From NCBI GenBank assembly GCA_947452065.1, contig CANGBB010000001.1, positions 124,001 through 188,000 on the forward strand: a stretch of 64,000 bases of DNA, written 5' to 3'. The position numbers and the translations under genes were made by a program. The notes under the pieces were generated by a model. That model worked only from the letters and a program-made list of their open reading frames with translations, did not search any database and was not told where the DNA came from. The number at the start of each line of letters is the position of its first letter. Position 1 is the first letter of the stretch. Below are positions 46,870 through 55,882 of the stretch, in pieces. Source of the stretch: Gammaproteobacteria bacterium. GTDB taxonomy: Bacteria > Pseudomonadota > Gammaproteobacteria > Steroidobacterales > Steroidobacteraceae.

Positions 46870-48102
46870 CTACTTACCGTTCCGACCCTGAGTTGAATAC
46901 TGCGGCAGCAGCGCGTGGGCACCGAATGCCGCAGTCAGTCCGGCGATGGCGCACTTCTCGTCCAGCGTGCTGTCGGCAGCGCTAACACCCACTGAGCCAA
47001 TCATCTGCCCATCCACGACCACCGGTATGCCGCCGATGCCGAGGTAGAAATTGAACATGTTGGGCGCAACATTGCGGGGCGGGACATAGCCGGCGTTTTT
47101 CATCGGGGCGCCGCGCATCGATGTGGGCTCCCGCAATCGCAGGGCTGTCTGCGCTTTCAGCAGAGCGGTGCGGGCATCAGCCGGCAATTCGCCGTCCATC
47201 CGCTCCATGTGGACCATCTCACCCGCGTTATCCAGCACATACAGACTCATCGTGGTGCCGTTGGATGCCGCGAACTGACGACAGCCGCTGGCCAGTTTCT
47301 TGGCGGCAGCCAGAGATATCTGATTGCCCTCCAGCACATGCGCGGCTGCAGCGCCTGAGACCACCCATTCCGGCTGCAGACTGGTCGGCGGCGCTTTGGT
47401 GGAACCCCAGGTGGGCACCGGCAGTCGCTCACCGCCCGCCGAGCCGTGCTCGGACGATTCCGGGATGTCTTCAAGTAGTGGTGGAACCGTGGGTCCGAGC
47501 ACTTCGATCATTGCTCGATGCACACAGATCTCATCGCTCCAGACCGGCGGATTGGGCCGATAGCCACCAGCGCCGACGAAGCCAATGGTCTGGTTGCCCA
47601 CGATGATCGGTAGACCTCCAGCGACCGGGTAGAGGCCAAGCTGCACCTCATACGCTTCCTGGTTCGGATTGCGGGCCACGCGATTCATGGTGGCCTTGCT
47701 CGGTGCGCGCGTCAGCAGTGCGGTACGCGCCTTCATCTCAGCAGTCACAACATTGGTGTAGCCCTGGCCGTCCATCCGGTCGAAGTAGACGTGATTGCCG
47801 TCATTGTCGAGCACGATGATGGTGTGTTGCGGTGCTTCGCCGTTGATCTGGATGGGATACACGGGATTGCCATCTCGGTCGCGCTCAACGCTGCGCTTCT
47901 CGCCTCGGGCGGCGACCAGCGATTCACAGGTTTCGGCAATCTTCTGCGCTGTGGCGAGATTGATGGTGGTGTGATCCTTGATCGTGACGGCCGCCTTGCC
48001 GCTGACAACAAACTGCTCGGGCACACTCTGCGCCATGGCCATTCCGCTGAGCAGTATGCCTGCGCCGATCGTCAGTCCTGATTTCACGCTGCGCTCTCTC
48101 AT
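46870..48102 (-). CDS. Exported protein with two GlcG/HbpS-type heme-binding domains
   Basis: The 410-residue product has a signal peptide (MRERSVKSGLTIGAGILLSG, cleaved near MAQ). Two copies of the GlcG/HbpS (DUF336) domain follow: one about residues 35-195 with LATAQKIAETCESLVAARGE, IIVLDNDGNHVYFDRMDG and GGLPIIVGNQTIGFVGAGG; the second about residues 245-400 with LAAAKKLASGCRQFAASNG, LYVLDNAGEMVHMERMDG and GGIPVVVDGQMIGSVGVSAA. Family members bind heme or sense redox state (HbpS of Streptomyces). A tandem fusion is unusual. It is followed downstream by no gene on the same strand for 57 bases. Confidence 0.85.
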   Translation of the reverse strand: MRERSVKSGLTIGAGILLSGMAMAQSVPEQFVVSGKAAVTIKDHTTINLATAQKIAETCESLVAARGEKRSVERDRDGNPVYPIQINGEAPQHTIIVLDNDGNHVYFDRMDGQGYTNVVTAEMKARTALLTRAPSKATMNRVARNPNQEAYEVQLGLYPVAGGLPIIVGNQTIGFVGAGGYRPNPPVWSDEICVHRAMIEVLGPTVPPLLEDIPESSEHGSAGGERLPVPTWGSTKAPPTSLQPEWVVSGAAAAHVLEGNQISLAAAKKLASGCRQFAASNGTTMSLYVLDNAGEMVHMERMDGELPADARTALLKAQTALRLREPTSMRGAPMKNAGYVPPRNVAPNMFNFYLGIGGIPVVVDGQMIGSVGVSAADSTLDEKCAIAGLTAAFGAHALLPQYSTQGRNGK

Positions 48103-48168
48103 ACGACACAGTCCTCCGGATCCGCCAGCCGCGGGGCGGCCGGGGTTTTATTAAAGGGATCGTTCCGG

Positions 48169-49368
48169 CTAAGGGTTCTTCAACAGAAATTTCTGAATGC
48201 GTTTGCCGTCTTCGACTTCGCCAGTGTAGACGTTTCCTTTGGAGTCGGTGCCGATCGTGTCGATCCAATGAAGATTGCCCGCATAGCGGCCATTACCGCC
48301 GAATGAGCCGAGCAGGGCGCCGTCCTTGCGCTCATGGATCCACACGCGGTTGTTTGTGCCGTCAGCGATCAGCAGATACTTCTGTGCCGGATCAGCTGAG
48401 AACGCCATGTTGAAAGTGGTGCCGCACGGTGCGCTGGTACCAAAGGGCGGGCCGCAGTTGGGGCCGCGAGCCTGAGTGGAGGGGTGTACGGAAAAACTCA
48501 TGACCCACTTGCCCTCGCGTGTGAACACCTGCATACGGTCATTGCCGCGCTCGCAGACATACACCAGGCCATCGTGCGAGACATGGATACAGTGCAGCGC
48601 GGGCACGAACTGCTGCAGTTCCGGCGGCGGCCCGGAGATGTCGTAGTCCGGTACCGGATCATTATCGATGGCGTTCAATGGCGTGCCATGGCCGCCCCAG
48701 CCGCGCTTGAAGGCACCGGTCTTCATGTCGAAGACGAGCACGCGCTTGTTGCGCGCGCCGTCCGCGATGTAGATCTCCTCCGCATCATCATCAAGTCCGA
48801 AATCCTCGATGCCTGGCAGGAATTCGATCTGCTGATTGTTCTCCGTGAAGGCGCGACCCTTCGGCCAGCGGTGGCCGAAGTCCCATAACAGGCGGCCGTC
48901 GGGTGAGAACTTCTGGATGCTGTCGCCTAGGTCGGTGCCGGAGATCCAGACATTCCCTTCGCGATCCACCGCCATGCTCTGCAGGTGCGTGGGCCAGCCC
49001 GGAACATAGTCCTTGCCGCCCCAGCCCCTGACTACGCGGCCCTCGGGGTCGAGTTCGATGATCTCCGGCCCGAGTACGCAGCACTCTGAGCGCGCTGGCT
49101 GTGTCGAGGCGGACAACTCGTCGGGGCGCGCATCACCGGCGCGATTGATCATCCAGATGTGATCGTTGTGCCGGTCGATGAACAGGTCGACAACCTGTTG
49201 CATGCTCCACTTGTTTGGCAGCGGTTGCGGCCAGAAAGGATCGACCTGATAGGTGGGAACCTGACTGGCTGAGGTATTTTTCTCAGCGGCCGTTGTGTTC
49301 CAAGTTGTCAGTAGCAGTCCGCTGCACACCAGCCACGCCAATCGCCCGAACGATAGATTAGGCAGCAT
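48169..49368 (-). CDS. Exported NHL/6-bladed beta-propeller protein
   Basis: The 399-residue product has a signal (MLPNLSFGRLAWLVCSGLLL). The mature start YQVDPFWPQPLPNKWSMQQV is typical of a group of proteins annotated as peptidylglycine monooxygenase-like or NHL-repeat. Propeller phrases include DRHNDHIWMINRAG, GNVWISGTDLGDSIQKFSPD, EEIYIADGARNKRVLVFDMK and DGLVYVCERGNDRMQVFTRE. The copper-monooxygenase domain of true peptidylglycine enzymes is absent. Probably a periplasmic binding or scaffold protein; the function is unknown. It is 66 bases before the GlcG-like gene on the same strand and may be co-transcribed. Confidence 0.75.
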   Translation of the reverse strand: MLPNLSFGRLAWLVCSGLLLTTWNTTAAEKNTSASQVPTYQVDPFWPQPLPNKWSMQQVVDLFIDRHNDHIWMINRAGDARPDELSASTQPARSECCVLGPEIIELDPEGRVVRGWGGKDYVPGWPTHLQSMAVDREGNVWISGTDLGDSIQKFSPDGRLLWDFGHRWPKGRAFTENNQQIEFLPGIEDFGLDDDAEEIYIADGARNKRVLVFDMKTGAFKRGWGGHGTPLNAIDNDPVPDYDISGPPPELQQFVPALHCIHVSHDGLVYVCERGNDRMQVFTREGKWVMSFSVHPSTQARGPNCGPPFGTSAPCGTTFNMAFSADPAQKYLLIADGTNNRVWIHERKDGALLGSFGGNGRYAGNLHWIDTIGTDSKGNVYTGEVEDGKRIQKFLLKNP

Positions 49369-49447
49369 CCTTACTTCTCCATACCGAAGGGGCGGACGCG
49401 CAGCGCAGTGACGCAGTCGCCGCGAGTTGGCGCGAGACTTTTTGAAT

Positions 49448-49903
49448 TCAAGTCTTATCGTTGCCGGCGGCCCGGTGAATGGCTTTGCGGACCTTGCTGT
49501 AAGTGCCGCAGCGGCAGATGTTGGTCATGCCCGCATCGATGTCTGCATCCGTGGGCTGAGGCTTTTTCTTAAGTAGTGCAACCGCAGAAAGGATCATGCC
49601 CGACTGGCAATAGCCGCACTGCGGAACATTCTCCGCAATCCAGGCCTGCTGCACCGGATGGCTCCGATCCTTGGACAAGCCCTCGATGGTGGTAATGGCT
49701 TTGCTGCCCACTGCACTGACAGGCAGGGCACAGGAGCGCATCGGTTCGCCGTCGAGAAGAACGGTGCATGCGCCGCACAGGCCCATGCCGCAGCCGAATT
49801 TCGTGCCGGTGAGACCCACGTTGTCACGCAGTACCCACAATAGTGGTGTGTCTGCTTCGACATCGACTTGCTGTTTCTTGCCGTTGATCGTCAGGGTGAT
49901 CAT
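49448..49903 (-). CDS. [2Fe-2S] subunit of an isoquinoline 1-oxidoreductase-type molybdenum hydroxylase
   Basis: The 151-residue product starts at ATG 49903, two bases after the stop of the large subunit; a longer frame to 50242 overlaps that gene and was rejected. Residues 1-75 form a plant-type ferredoxin fold ([18 protein letters not shown], Cys ligands). The second cluster domain has [19 protein letters not shown] and [20 protein letters not shown]. With the large subunit it passes electrons from the molybdenum site. There is no signal sequence; export as a complex with the Tat-bearing large subunit is likely. Confidence 0.93.
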   Translation of the reverse strand: MITLTINGKKQQVDVEADTPLLWVLRDNVGLTGTKFGCGMGLCGACTVLLDGEPMRSCALPVSAVGSKAITTIEGLSKDRSHPVQQAWIAENVPQCGYCQSGMILSAVALLKKKPQPTDADIDAGMTNICRCGTYSKVRKAIHRAAGNDKT

Positions 49904-49905
49904 GC

Positions 49906-52074
49906 TCAGGCCCTCGCGACGGAGAGTTCGATATTGTGACGGGAGAGTGGCAGCGAGCGCAGTCGCTTGCCGGTGGCCGCAAAGATCGCATTGGCGACCG
50001 CCGGCATCACTGAGCCGGTGCCCGGTTCGCCAACGCCGCCGGGCGGTTCCTTGCTTGGAACGATATGGCCTTCGAACACCGGTGCCTGCGACATTATCAA
50101 GATCGGGTAATCGTGGAAGTTGCTCTGCTGGACGGCGCCGTTGTTCAGGGTGATTTCGCCGCTGGCCATGGCCGTCAGCGCGTACATCGTGCCGCCTTCG
50201 GTCTGCGCCAGCACGTTGGCCGGATGCACGGCAATGCCGCAATCGATGGCCGTGACGATGCGATGGATGATGATGTTGTCGCCGCGCGCCGAAATCTCGG
50301 CCACCGAGGCGACGATACTGCCGAAGCCTTCGGTGACAGCGATGCCCTGAAAGCGTCCCGCCGGTGCCTTGCCCCAGCCGGCTTTTTGCGCAGCAAGATC
50401 CAGCACGGCGCGTTGCCGTAGGCCCTGCTCATGCTGCAGCAGCGAGCGTCGGAACTGGTAGGGATCCTGCTTGTTCAGAACCGCCAACTCGTCGATGAAG
50501 CCCTCGAACATGAAGGGATTGTGCGAAAGATTGACGGAGCGCCAGAAGCCGAAGCGCAGACCCACGTCTTTGTTCACTCCGGTCACACGGAAATTCGGGA
50601 ACTGATAGCGACAGTCCGACATGCCACCGGTGTAGGAGGGTGGCCGGTTCGCGCCAAAGTTCGGTTCCGAAGCCGTGACCACGCGGCATTCCAGAGCTTC
50701 GACGGTATTGTCTGCAGCCACACTGGCGCGGAAGCGGATGGCCGCGGCCGGACGGTAGTAGTCGTGCTGCATGTCTTCTTCGCGGCTCCAGAGTAGCTTC
50801 ACCGGGCGGCCCGCTGCTTTGGCTGCGCGGACGGCCTGGCCCACATAATCGGATTCGCCACGACGGCCGAAGCCACCACCCAGATACAGGGTATGCACTT
50901 TGACCCGTTCAGCCGGATGCCCCGATGCCTCAGCAGCGGCAGCCTGTGCGTCCTGAGGCGCCTGGGTGCCGCACCACACTTCGCATCCCTCACTGGTGAC
51001 CTGCGCTGTGCAATTCATCGGCTCCATGCAGGCATGGGCGAGGTAGGGCACTTCGTAGTCGGACTCGATGACATGGCCGGCTGCAGCCAGAACACGTTCG
51101 GCAGCGCCGTTGTTCAATGTGGTAGTGCCAGCCTCAGTGAAGCCTGCGCGCAGCAGGCTCGAGACTTTGGCGCTGTCCACGCCACCCAGACGACCGGGAT
51201 CGAACTCAGTCTTGACCTTTTCGAGAGCCTTCTTAGCCTGCCACCAGGACGAGGCCAGTACGATCACGGCATTATCGAGCGCGACTGTTGAGTGAAAACC
51301 CTTTATTGCGCGAGCAGCCGTGTCATCGAAAGACTTGAGCTTGCCAGTGACTGCGGGTGCTAAGCGAATGGCTCCGTACAGCATGTTGGGCAGACGCTTG
51401 TCGATGCCGTATTGCGCGCTGCCATCCACCTTGTTTGGCACATCGACTCTGGCTGGACTGGTGCCGATGACCTTGAAGTCTTCAGGCTTCTTCAGGGCTG
51501 GCTGCTGTGGGACAGGAAGTAGGGCCGCAGCGGCTGCAACGCTACCGTAGCTGGTGGTGCGCCCGCTGGGCGTGTGGGTGATGACACTGTTGGCAGCGGT
51601 GCACTCGCTGGCTGCAACGCCCCAGTTCTGCGCCGCTGCGGCAACCAGCATCTCGCGTGCTGCGGCCGACATCCGACGCAGCTCGTTGTACCAGCCGCGC
51701 ACGGCAAAGCTTCCAACCGTCGTCTGGCGGTTGTTGAGCGGGTTGTTGTAAACGCGATCGGCGGGCGCATCAGCCACTTGCAGCTTGCGCCAGTCGCCAC
51801 CGAGCTCTTCCATCATGATCATGGGCAGGCTGGTATGGCCGCCTTGACCCATTTCAACGGCAGGGGTGGTGATGGAGATGGTGCCATCGGGCGCGATGCG
51901 GATGAACGCTTCGGGCGGGCGTGTTGGTTGCGCAGCTCCCGGCCGCTGACCAGCGCCGGCCTGCTGTGCATTCAGTCGCAGCCCCAGCGCAAGACCGCTG
52001 CCCAGTGTTGCTGCGGTGTAGAGAAAATCGCGACGAGAAACAGCCGGAGTATCGGCCGATGGACTGTGGCCCAT
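49906..52074 (-). CDS. Molybdopterin-binding large subunit, isoquinoline 1-oxidoreductase (IorB)-type, Tat-exported
   Basis: The 722-residue product begins with a twin-arginine signal ([20 protein letters not shown]). Xanthine-dehydrogenase-family motifs include [65 protein letters not shown] and the catalytic-Glu loop [12 protein letters not shown]. There is no separate FAD subunit gene, as in IorAB, so electrons likely go to a cytochrome, quinone or the HiPIP at 35433. It probably hydroxylates an N-heteroaromatic or aldehyde in the periplasm; the substrate is not predictable from sequence. It marks the right edge of the accessory block, back to back with ftsB. Confidence 0.9.
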   Translation of the reverse strand: MGHSPSADTPAVSRRDFLYTAATLGSGLALGLRLNAQQAGAGQRPGAAQPTRPPEAFIRIAPDGTISITTPAVEMGQGGHTSLPMIMMEELGGDWRKLQVADAPADRVYNNPLNNRQTTVGSFAVRGWYNELRRMSAAAREMLVAAAAQNWGVAASECTAANSVITHTPSGRTTSYGSVAAAAALLPVPQQPALKKPEDFKVIGTSPARVDVPNKVDGSAQYGIDKRLPNMLYGAIRLAPAVTGKLKSFDDTAARAIKGFHSTVALDNAVIVLASSWWQAKKALEKVKTEFDPGRLGGVDSAKVSSLLRAGFTEAGTTTLNNGAAERVLAAAGHVIESDYEVPYLAHACMEPMNCTAQVTSEGCEVWCGTQAPQDAQAAAAEASGHPAERVKVHTLYLGGGFGRRGESDYVGQAVRAAKAAGRPVKLLWSREEDMQHDYYRPAAAIRFRASVAADNTVEALECRVVTASEPNFGANRPPSYTGGMSDCRYQFPNFRVTGVNKDVGLRFGFWRSVNLSHNPFMFEGFIDELAVLNKQDPYQFRRSLLQHEQGLRQRAVLDLAAQKAGWGKAPAGRFQGIAVTEGFGSIVASVAEISARGDNIIIHRIVTAIDCGIAVHPANVLAQTEGGTMYALTAMASGEITLNNGAVQQSNFHDYPILIMSQAPVFEGHIVPSKEPPGGVGEPGTGSVMPAVANAIFAATGKRLRSLPLSRHNIELSVARA

Positions 52075-52130
52075 TTGAAAACCCCCTCGAGATCTATTCT
52101 TGCCGCCATTCTAGCGGAACGACTGGTGCT

Positions 52131-52159
52131 CTGTGACGTCCGCCGCTTTCTGGTACATT
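52131..52159 (+). promoter_or_regulatory. Candidate extended -10 promoter of ftsB
   Basis: CTGTGA (52131-52136), 17-base spacer, TACATT (52154-52159) preceded by TGG (extended -10). The predicted start, about 52166, is 2 bases before the ATG and no Shine-Dalgarno sequence is visible, so the mRNA could be leaderless. Confidence 0.35.
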
Positions 52160-52167
52160 TCCGAATC

Positions 52168-52503
52168 ATGAAATGGTTTGCCGCCGTGCTGGGACTTGCG
52201 CTGGTACTGTTGCAGTACCGGTTGTGGCTCTCTGAGGACGGGGTTCGCGGCGTCATCCAGATGCGGGCAGCCGTTGCTGCGCAGCGCGCACAGAACGATC
52301 GCCTCGCCGAACGTAATCTGCAGCTTGCCGCCGAAGTGCGCGATCTCAAGCAGGGCGACGAGGCTCTGGAGGAGCGTGCCCGCAACGATCTGGGCATGAT
52401 CGCCACCGGCGAGACCTTCATTCAAGTGTTGCAGGACAGGAACAGTCCGTCGGTCAGCGGCGCTACGCCTGCCGCCCCGCCAACCCGCTCCGACGCCCAC
52501 TAG
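52168..52503 (+). CDS. ftsB: Cell division protein FtsB
   Basis: This 111-residue bitopic membrane protein starts at ATG 52168; the open frame extends much further upstream but overlaps the opposite-strand hydroxylase gene. A short cytoplasmic tail and transmembrane helix (WFAAVLGLALVLLQYRLWL) precede a periplasmic coiled coil (QNDRLAERNLQLAAEVRDLK) and the FtsB ending ARNDLGMIATGETFIQVL. FtsB joins FtsL and FtsQ in the divisome. ispD follows 12 bases later, the conserved order. Confidence 0.95.
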   Translation: MKWFAAVLGLALVLLQYRLWLSEDGVRGVIQMRAAVAAQRAQNDRLAERNLQLAAEVRDLKQGDEALEERARNDLGMIATGETFIQVLQDRNSPSVSGATPAAPPTRSDAH

Positions 52504-52515
52504 GCTCTTTGACTG

Positions 52516-53229
52516 ATGTCTTCGTTGACGCCCTATTGGCTGCTGATGCCGGCCGCAGGCACCGGCTCGCGATTCGGCGGACCCATCCCCAAGCAGCACC
52601 TGCCGCTGGCTGATGCCACGGTGCTCGAGTACTCCCTCCGGCCCTTCCTCACGGATTCGCTTTGCCGCGGGGTCGTGCTCGCGATGGCTGAGGGTGATGA
52701 GCGCCGCTCCGCCTTGCGCGCAACCCTGCCGCCGTCGGTTTGTTTTGTCGATGGTGGTGCCGAGCGCGTCGATTCGGTCCTTGCGGCTCTGGATGCGCTG
52801 AAGGGCCTGGCGGCCGATGAGGAATGGGTGCTGGTGCACGATGCGGTTCGCCCCTGTTTGGCAGCCAGCGACCTGAAGCGACTGCTGCAAGCTGGTCAGA
52901 CGTCGGCCGACGGGGCGTTGCTGGCGGCGCCGGTGGCTGACACGCTGAAGCGCGGCGGCGACGACGGGTCGGTGGCCTCCACTGTGCCGCGAGCAGGTCT
53001 GTGGCGTGCGCTCACTCCGCAGATGTTTCGTATCGGCGCGCTGCGCCGGGCGCTGCTCTTAGCCCGACAGGGCGGACGTGTGCCCACGGACGAAGCCGAG
53101 GCGATGGAATGGCAGGGTGCCCGGCCGCTGCTGGTGGCAGCGGGACAAAGCAATATCAAGATCACCACGGTTGACGACTTGCCGCTGGCCGCGGCGATAC
53201 TGATCGCACGCACAGGAGGGGCACCATGA
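52516..53229 (+). CDS. ispD: 2-C-methyl-D-erythritol 4-phosphate cytidylyltransferase
   Basis: The 237-residue product makes CDP-methylerythritol in the MEP isoprenoid pathway. The nucleotide-binding loop AAGTGSRFGGPIPKQHLPL, the segment VLVHDAVRPCLAASDL and TPQMFRIGALRRALL are typical. The end ITTVDDLPLAAAIL is the family C-terminus. The start is ATG 52516. It overlaps ispF by 4 bases (ATGA), so translation is coupled to the enzyme acting two steps later. Confidence 0.96.
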   Translation: MSSLTPYWLLMPAAGTGSRFGGPIPKQHLPLADATVLEYSLRPFLTDSLCRGVVLAMAEGDERRSALRATLPPSVCFVDGGAERVDSVLAALDALKGLAADEEWVLVHDAVRPCLAASDLKRLLQAGQTSADGALLAAPVADTLKRGGDDGSVASTVPRAGLWRALTPQMFRIGALRRALLLARQGGRVPTDEAEAMEWQGARPLLVAAGQSNIKITTVDDLPLAAAILIARTGGAP

Positions 53230-53726
53230 TCCGGGTGGGAAGCGGTTACGACGTCCATGCCTTCGGGCCCGGCGATCACGTCATGCTCGGCGGCGTGCGT
53301 GTTGAGCATAGCAGTGGGGTGAGGGCCCATTCCGACGGCGATGTGTTGTTGCATGCGCTGGTGGATGCCTTGCTTGGCGCAGCCGCTCTGGGTGATATCG
53401 GTCAGCACTTTCCGGACACCGATCCGCAATGGCGTGGTGCCGCCAGTCGAAGTTTCGTGCTCGCTGTCCTGCAGAAGCTGGAGCAGCAGCATTGGCGCGT
53501 CGTGAATGTTGATCTCACGCTGCTGGCGCAAGCGCCGCGCATTGCGCCTCATCGGGAGACCATCCGGGTGCAGGTGGCGACGCTGCTTGGCGTGCCGACC
53601 AGCTGCGTGAACCTCAAGGCCACCACGCCCGAGCATCTCGGCGCGTTCGGCCGCGGTGAGGGTCTGGCCGCCATGGCAACGGTTTTGATCGAAAGCGTGC
53701 CCGCGCGTCCGGTCAACGGCGTTTGA
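53226..53726 (+). CDS. ispF: 2-C-methyl-D-erythritol 2,4-cyclodiphosphate synthase
   Basis: The 166-residue trimeric zinc enzyme cyclises CDP-methylerythritol 2-phosphate. The metal ligands are in GSGYDVHAFGPGDHV (Asp, His) and AHSDGDVLLHALVDALLGAA (His). DIGQHFPDTDPQWRGA and the C-terminal TTPEHLGAFGRGEGLAAMA are diagnostic. It overlaps ispD and ends 17 bases before the convergent Smr gene. truD, often next in gammaproteobacteria, is missing here. Confidence 0.97.
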   Translation: MIRVGSGYDVHAFGPGDHVMLGGVRVEHSSGVRAHSDGDVLLHALVDALLGAAALGDIGQHFPDTDPQWRGAASRSFVLAVLQKLEQQHWRVVNVDLTLLAQAPRIAPHRETIRVQVATLLGVPTSCVNLKATTPEHLGAFGRGEGLAAMATVLIESVPARPVNGV

Positions 53727-53743
53727 GGAACGCGGGCGCTGTT

Positions 53744-54277
53744 TTAGCGCCGCGTAGAGAGCAATACCAGTGTTGCGCCTGTGCCGCCGTCGCGCGGGCG
53801 GGCCGAGGTGAAAGCCAATACCGCATTGGCCCGGCGCAGCAGCGTGTTCACCGTCTGCTTCAGAATCGGGCCGCCGGGTCCGGAGCGCATGCCTTTGCCG
53901 TGAATGACGCGTACGCAGCGCAGGCCGCGGGTGCAGGCTGAACCAAGGAAGGCGACCAACTGCACATGAGCCTCGCGTCCGGTACAGCCATGCAGGTCCA
54001 GTTCATCCTCGATGCGATAGTCGCCGCGGCGCAGCTTCTGCAGGACGGTGTTAGCGATGCCATCGCGACGGTAATGCAGTTCATCTAAAGGCTGCGTCTC
54101 GATGAACGGCCCGGGCCGCTCAAGGCTCTCGGCGAGCACGGCTGCACGCTCCGCACGGGCGAAGCGCGCACGCGCTGTACGACGCCGTGCCGGCGCCATA
54201 ACGCGGTCATGAGCCTTGAGGGGCCGCACATCCTGCACGGCTGAACGGAACAGCTTCTTGTCATGCTCGTCTGTCAT
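53744..54277 (-). CDS. Smr-domain protein (SmrA-like)
   Basis: The 177-residue product has a basic, charged N-terminal half (MAPARRRTARARFARAER) and a C-terminal Smr domain with the motifs LDLHGCTGREAH, VRVIHGKGMRSGPG and the conserved GGTGATLVLL ending. Smr domains bind or nick nucleic acids; E. coli SmrA has DNA endonuclease activity, and others act on collided ribosomes. It is inserted on the opposite strand between ispF and surE, where truD usually lies. The symbol is left blank because SmrA and SmrB cannot be separated here. Confidence 0.88.
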   Translation of the reverse strand: MTDEHDKKLFRSAVQDVRPLKAHDRVMAPARRRTARARFARAERAAVLAESLERPGPFIETQPLDELHYRRDGIANTVLQKLRRGDYRIEDELDLHGCTGREAHVQLVAFLGSACTRGLRCVRVIHGKGMRSGPGGPILKQTVNTLLRRANAVLAFTSARPRDGGTGATLVLLSTRR

Positions 54278-54337
54278 GCGCAGAAATCCGACCGCACCCT
54301 TTGCCGATGAGTGCGCCCATCAGTATATTGGCACGCG

Positions 54338-55093
54338 TTGAAAATACTCATCAGCAATGACGACGGCTACCGCTCGCGCGGGATCACGGCCCTGCGCACC
54401 GCGCTGGCCGGTCTCGCGGATCTCACGACCGTGGCGCCCGACCGCAACCGCAGTGGTGCGAGCAACTCCCTGACGCTCGAGGTGCCCCTGCGCGTCCTCA
54501 ATATTGAGCCTGGCCTGTACGCCGTCATGGGCACGCCCACCGACTGCGTGCATCTGAGTATCTCGGGGCTGTTCGAGACGCACTTCGACATGGTCGTGAG
54601 CGGTATTAATGAGGGCGCCAACCTCGGCGACGACGTGCTGTATTCGGGTACCGTTGCCGCGGCCATCGAGGGTCGGTTCCTAGGCTTGCCCACGGTGGCC
54701 ATCTCGCTGTGTACGGCGCTGGGCTCGGGCCAGCATTTCGATACGGCAGCGCGGGTTGCGCAGCGCATTGTCTCCGGGCTGCTGCGCCAGCCGTTGGAGA
54801 GCGAGCTGGTGCTGAATGTGAACGTGCCGGACGTGCCCTGGGATGAGCTGCGCGGCTTCGTCGCCACGCGACTGGGGCGGCGCCACGAGTCGGAGCCGGT
54901 GATCGCGGCCAGCGATCCCCGCGGGCGCCCGGTGTACTGGATCGGGCCGGCGGGTGAGGGCAGTGACGTGGAGCCGGGTACGGATTTTCATGCCATCGCG
55001 CATCACCAAGTCTCGATTACGCCGCTGACGGTCGACATGACACGTCATGCGGCACTGCCCGCGCTGAACAGCTGGCTGTCGGCCCTGCAGTGA
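54338..55093 (+). CDS. surE: 5'/3'-nucleotidase SurE
   Basis: The 251-residue product is read from TTG 54338, which gives the family start MKILISNDDGYRSRGI (the metal-binding Asp-Asp pair directly behind the start). A GTG 27 bases upstream is in frame but would add residues not seen in the family. SurE is a metal-dependent survival phosphatase acting on nucleoside monophosphates. The other ligands are RNRSGASNSLTL and VSGINEGANLGDDVLYSGTV. No clear Shine-Dalgarno precedes the TTG. It overlaps pcm by 4 bases. Confidence 0.94.
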   Translation: MKILISNDDGYRSRGITALRTALAGLADLTTVAPDRNRSGASNSLTLEVPLRVLNIEPGLYAVMGTPTDCVHLSISGLFETHFDMVVSGINEGANLGDDVLYSGTVAAAIEGRFLGLPTVAISLCTALGSGQHFDTAARVAQRIVSGLLRQPLESELVLNVNVPDVPWDELRGFVATRLGRRHESEPVIAASDPRGRPVYWIGPAGEGSDVEPGTDFHAIAHHQVSITPLTVDMTRHAALPALNSWLSALQ

Positions 55094-55755
55094 ACGAGTC
55101 GCGGCTGACAGGGATTGGCATGACCTCGGCGCGCACGCGTGACCGTTTGGTCGAGCGGCTGCGGGCGCAGGGCATCCGCGATGAGCGTGTGCTGGATCGA
55201 ATCCGCAGTGTGCCGCGCCACATCTTCGTTGATGAGGCCCTAGCCAGTCGCGCCTACGAAGACACGGCGCTGCCCATCGGCTTTAGCCAAACCATCAGTC
55301 AGCCTTACATCGTGGCGCGCATGACCGAAGCCCTGCTCGTCGGCGGGCCGTTAAAGAAAGTCCTCGAGGTGGGTACCGGATGCGGCTATCAGACCGCGGT
55401 GCTGGCGCCCTTTGCCGGCAAGATCTACTCCATTGAGCGTGTGGCCGGACTGCATTTGCGCGCCAAGCGTCATCTCAAGGAACTGCAGATTGGTAACGTG
55501 CTGCTGAAGCACGGCGACGGCTTTGGAGGCTGGAAATCACAGGCGCCATTCGATGCCATCATCGTGGCGGCGGCACCGCTTTCAGTGCCTGAGGCGCTGC
55601 TCAGTCAATTGGCCAAGCATGGGCGCCTAGTGGTTCCTGTGGGCCCGGAACGTCGGCAGGAACTCATCCTCTACCGTCGCAGCGACAAGGATGGATTTGA
55701 ACGTCGTTCACTGGGTCCGGTGAGCTTCGTCCCATTGCTTGGCGGGACTATTTGA
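55090..55755 (+). CDS. pcm: Protein-L-isoaspartate O-methyltransferase
   Basis: The 221-residue product repairs isoaspartyl residues in aged proteins using SAM. The start is GTG 55090, overlapping surE's TGA; ATG 55120 is an alternative. The family substrate loop ALPIGFSQTISQPYIVARMT and the SAM motif VLEVGTGCGYQTAVLA are clear. KHGRLVVPVGPERRQELILY is the C-terminal strand. surE-pcm is the conserved pair; nlpD-rpoS, the usual next genes, are absent. An AT-rich spacer with inverted repeats follows. Confidence 0.96.
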   Translation: MNESRLTGIGMTSARTRDRLVERLRAQGIRDERVLDRIRSVPRHIFVDEALASRAYEDTALPIGFSQTISQPYIVARMTEALLVGGPLKKVLEVGTGCGYQTAVLAPFAGKIYSIERVAGLHLRAKRHLKELQIGNVLLKHGDGFGGWKSQAPFDAIIVAAAPLSVPEALLSQLAKHGRLVVPVGPERRQELILYRRSDKDGFERRSLGPVSFVPLLGGTI

Positions 55756-55763
55756 GCTGACAG

Positions 55764-55792
55764 ATTGGTTTATATAAAAATTATAAACCAAT
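55764..55792. other. Perfect 11-bp AT-rich inverted repeat after pcm
   Basis: ATTGGTTTATA (55764-55774), 7-base spacer, TATAAACCAAT (55782-55792), starting 8 bases after the pcm stop. The stem is AT-rich and has no T-run, so it is either a weak terminator or an operator-like site. Confidence 0.55.
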
Positions 55793-55882
55793 GAAATAAA
55801 AGACAATAAATAATTCTTGTCAGTCTGTCGGTGCTGCGGCTATTATGAAATTGTTGTCATTTTTGGTGACGACCTCCAGAGA

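Noticed and set aside
49448-50242. Extended start (50242) for the [2Fe-2S] subunit
   Set aside because: It would overlap the large subunit by over 330 bases and add Arg-rich residues with no family match; ATG 49903 gives the standard N-terminus.
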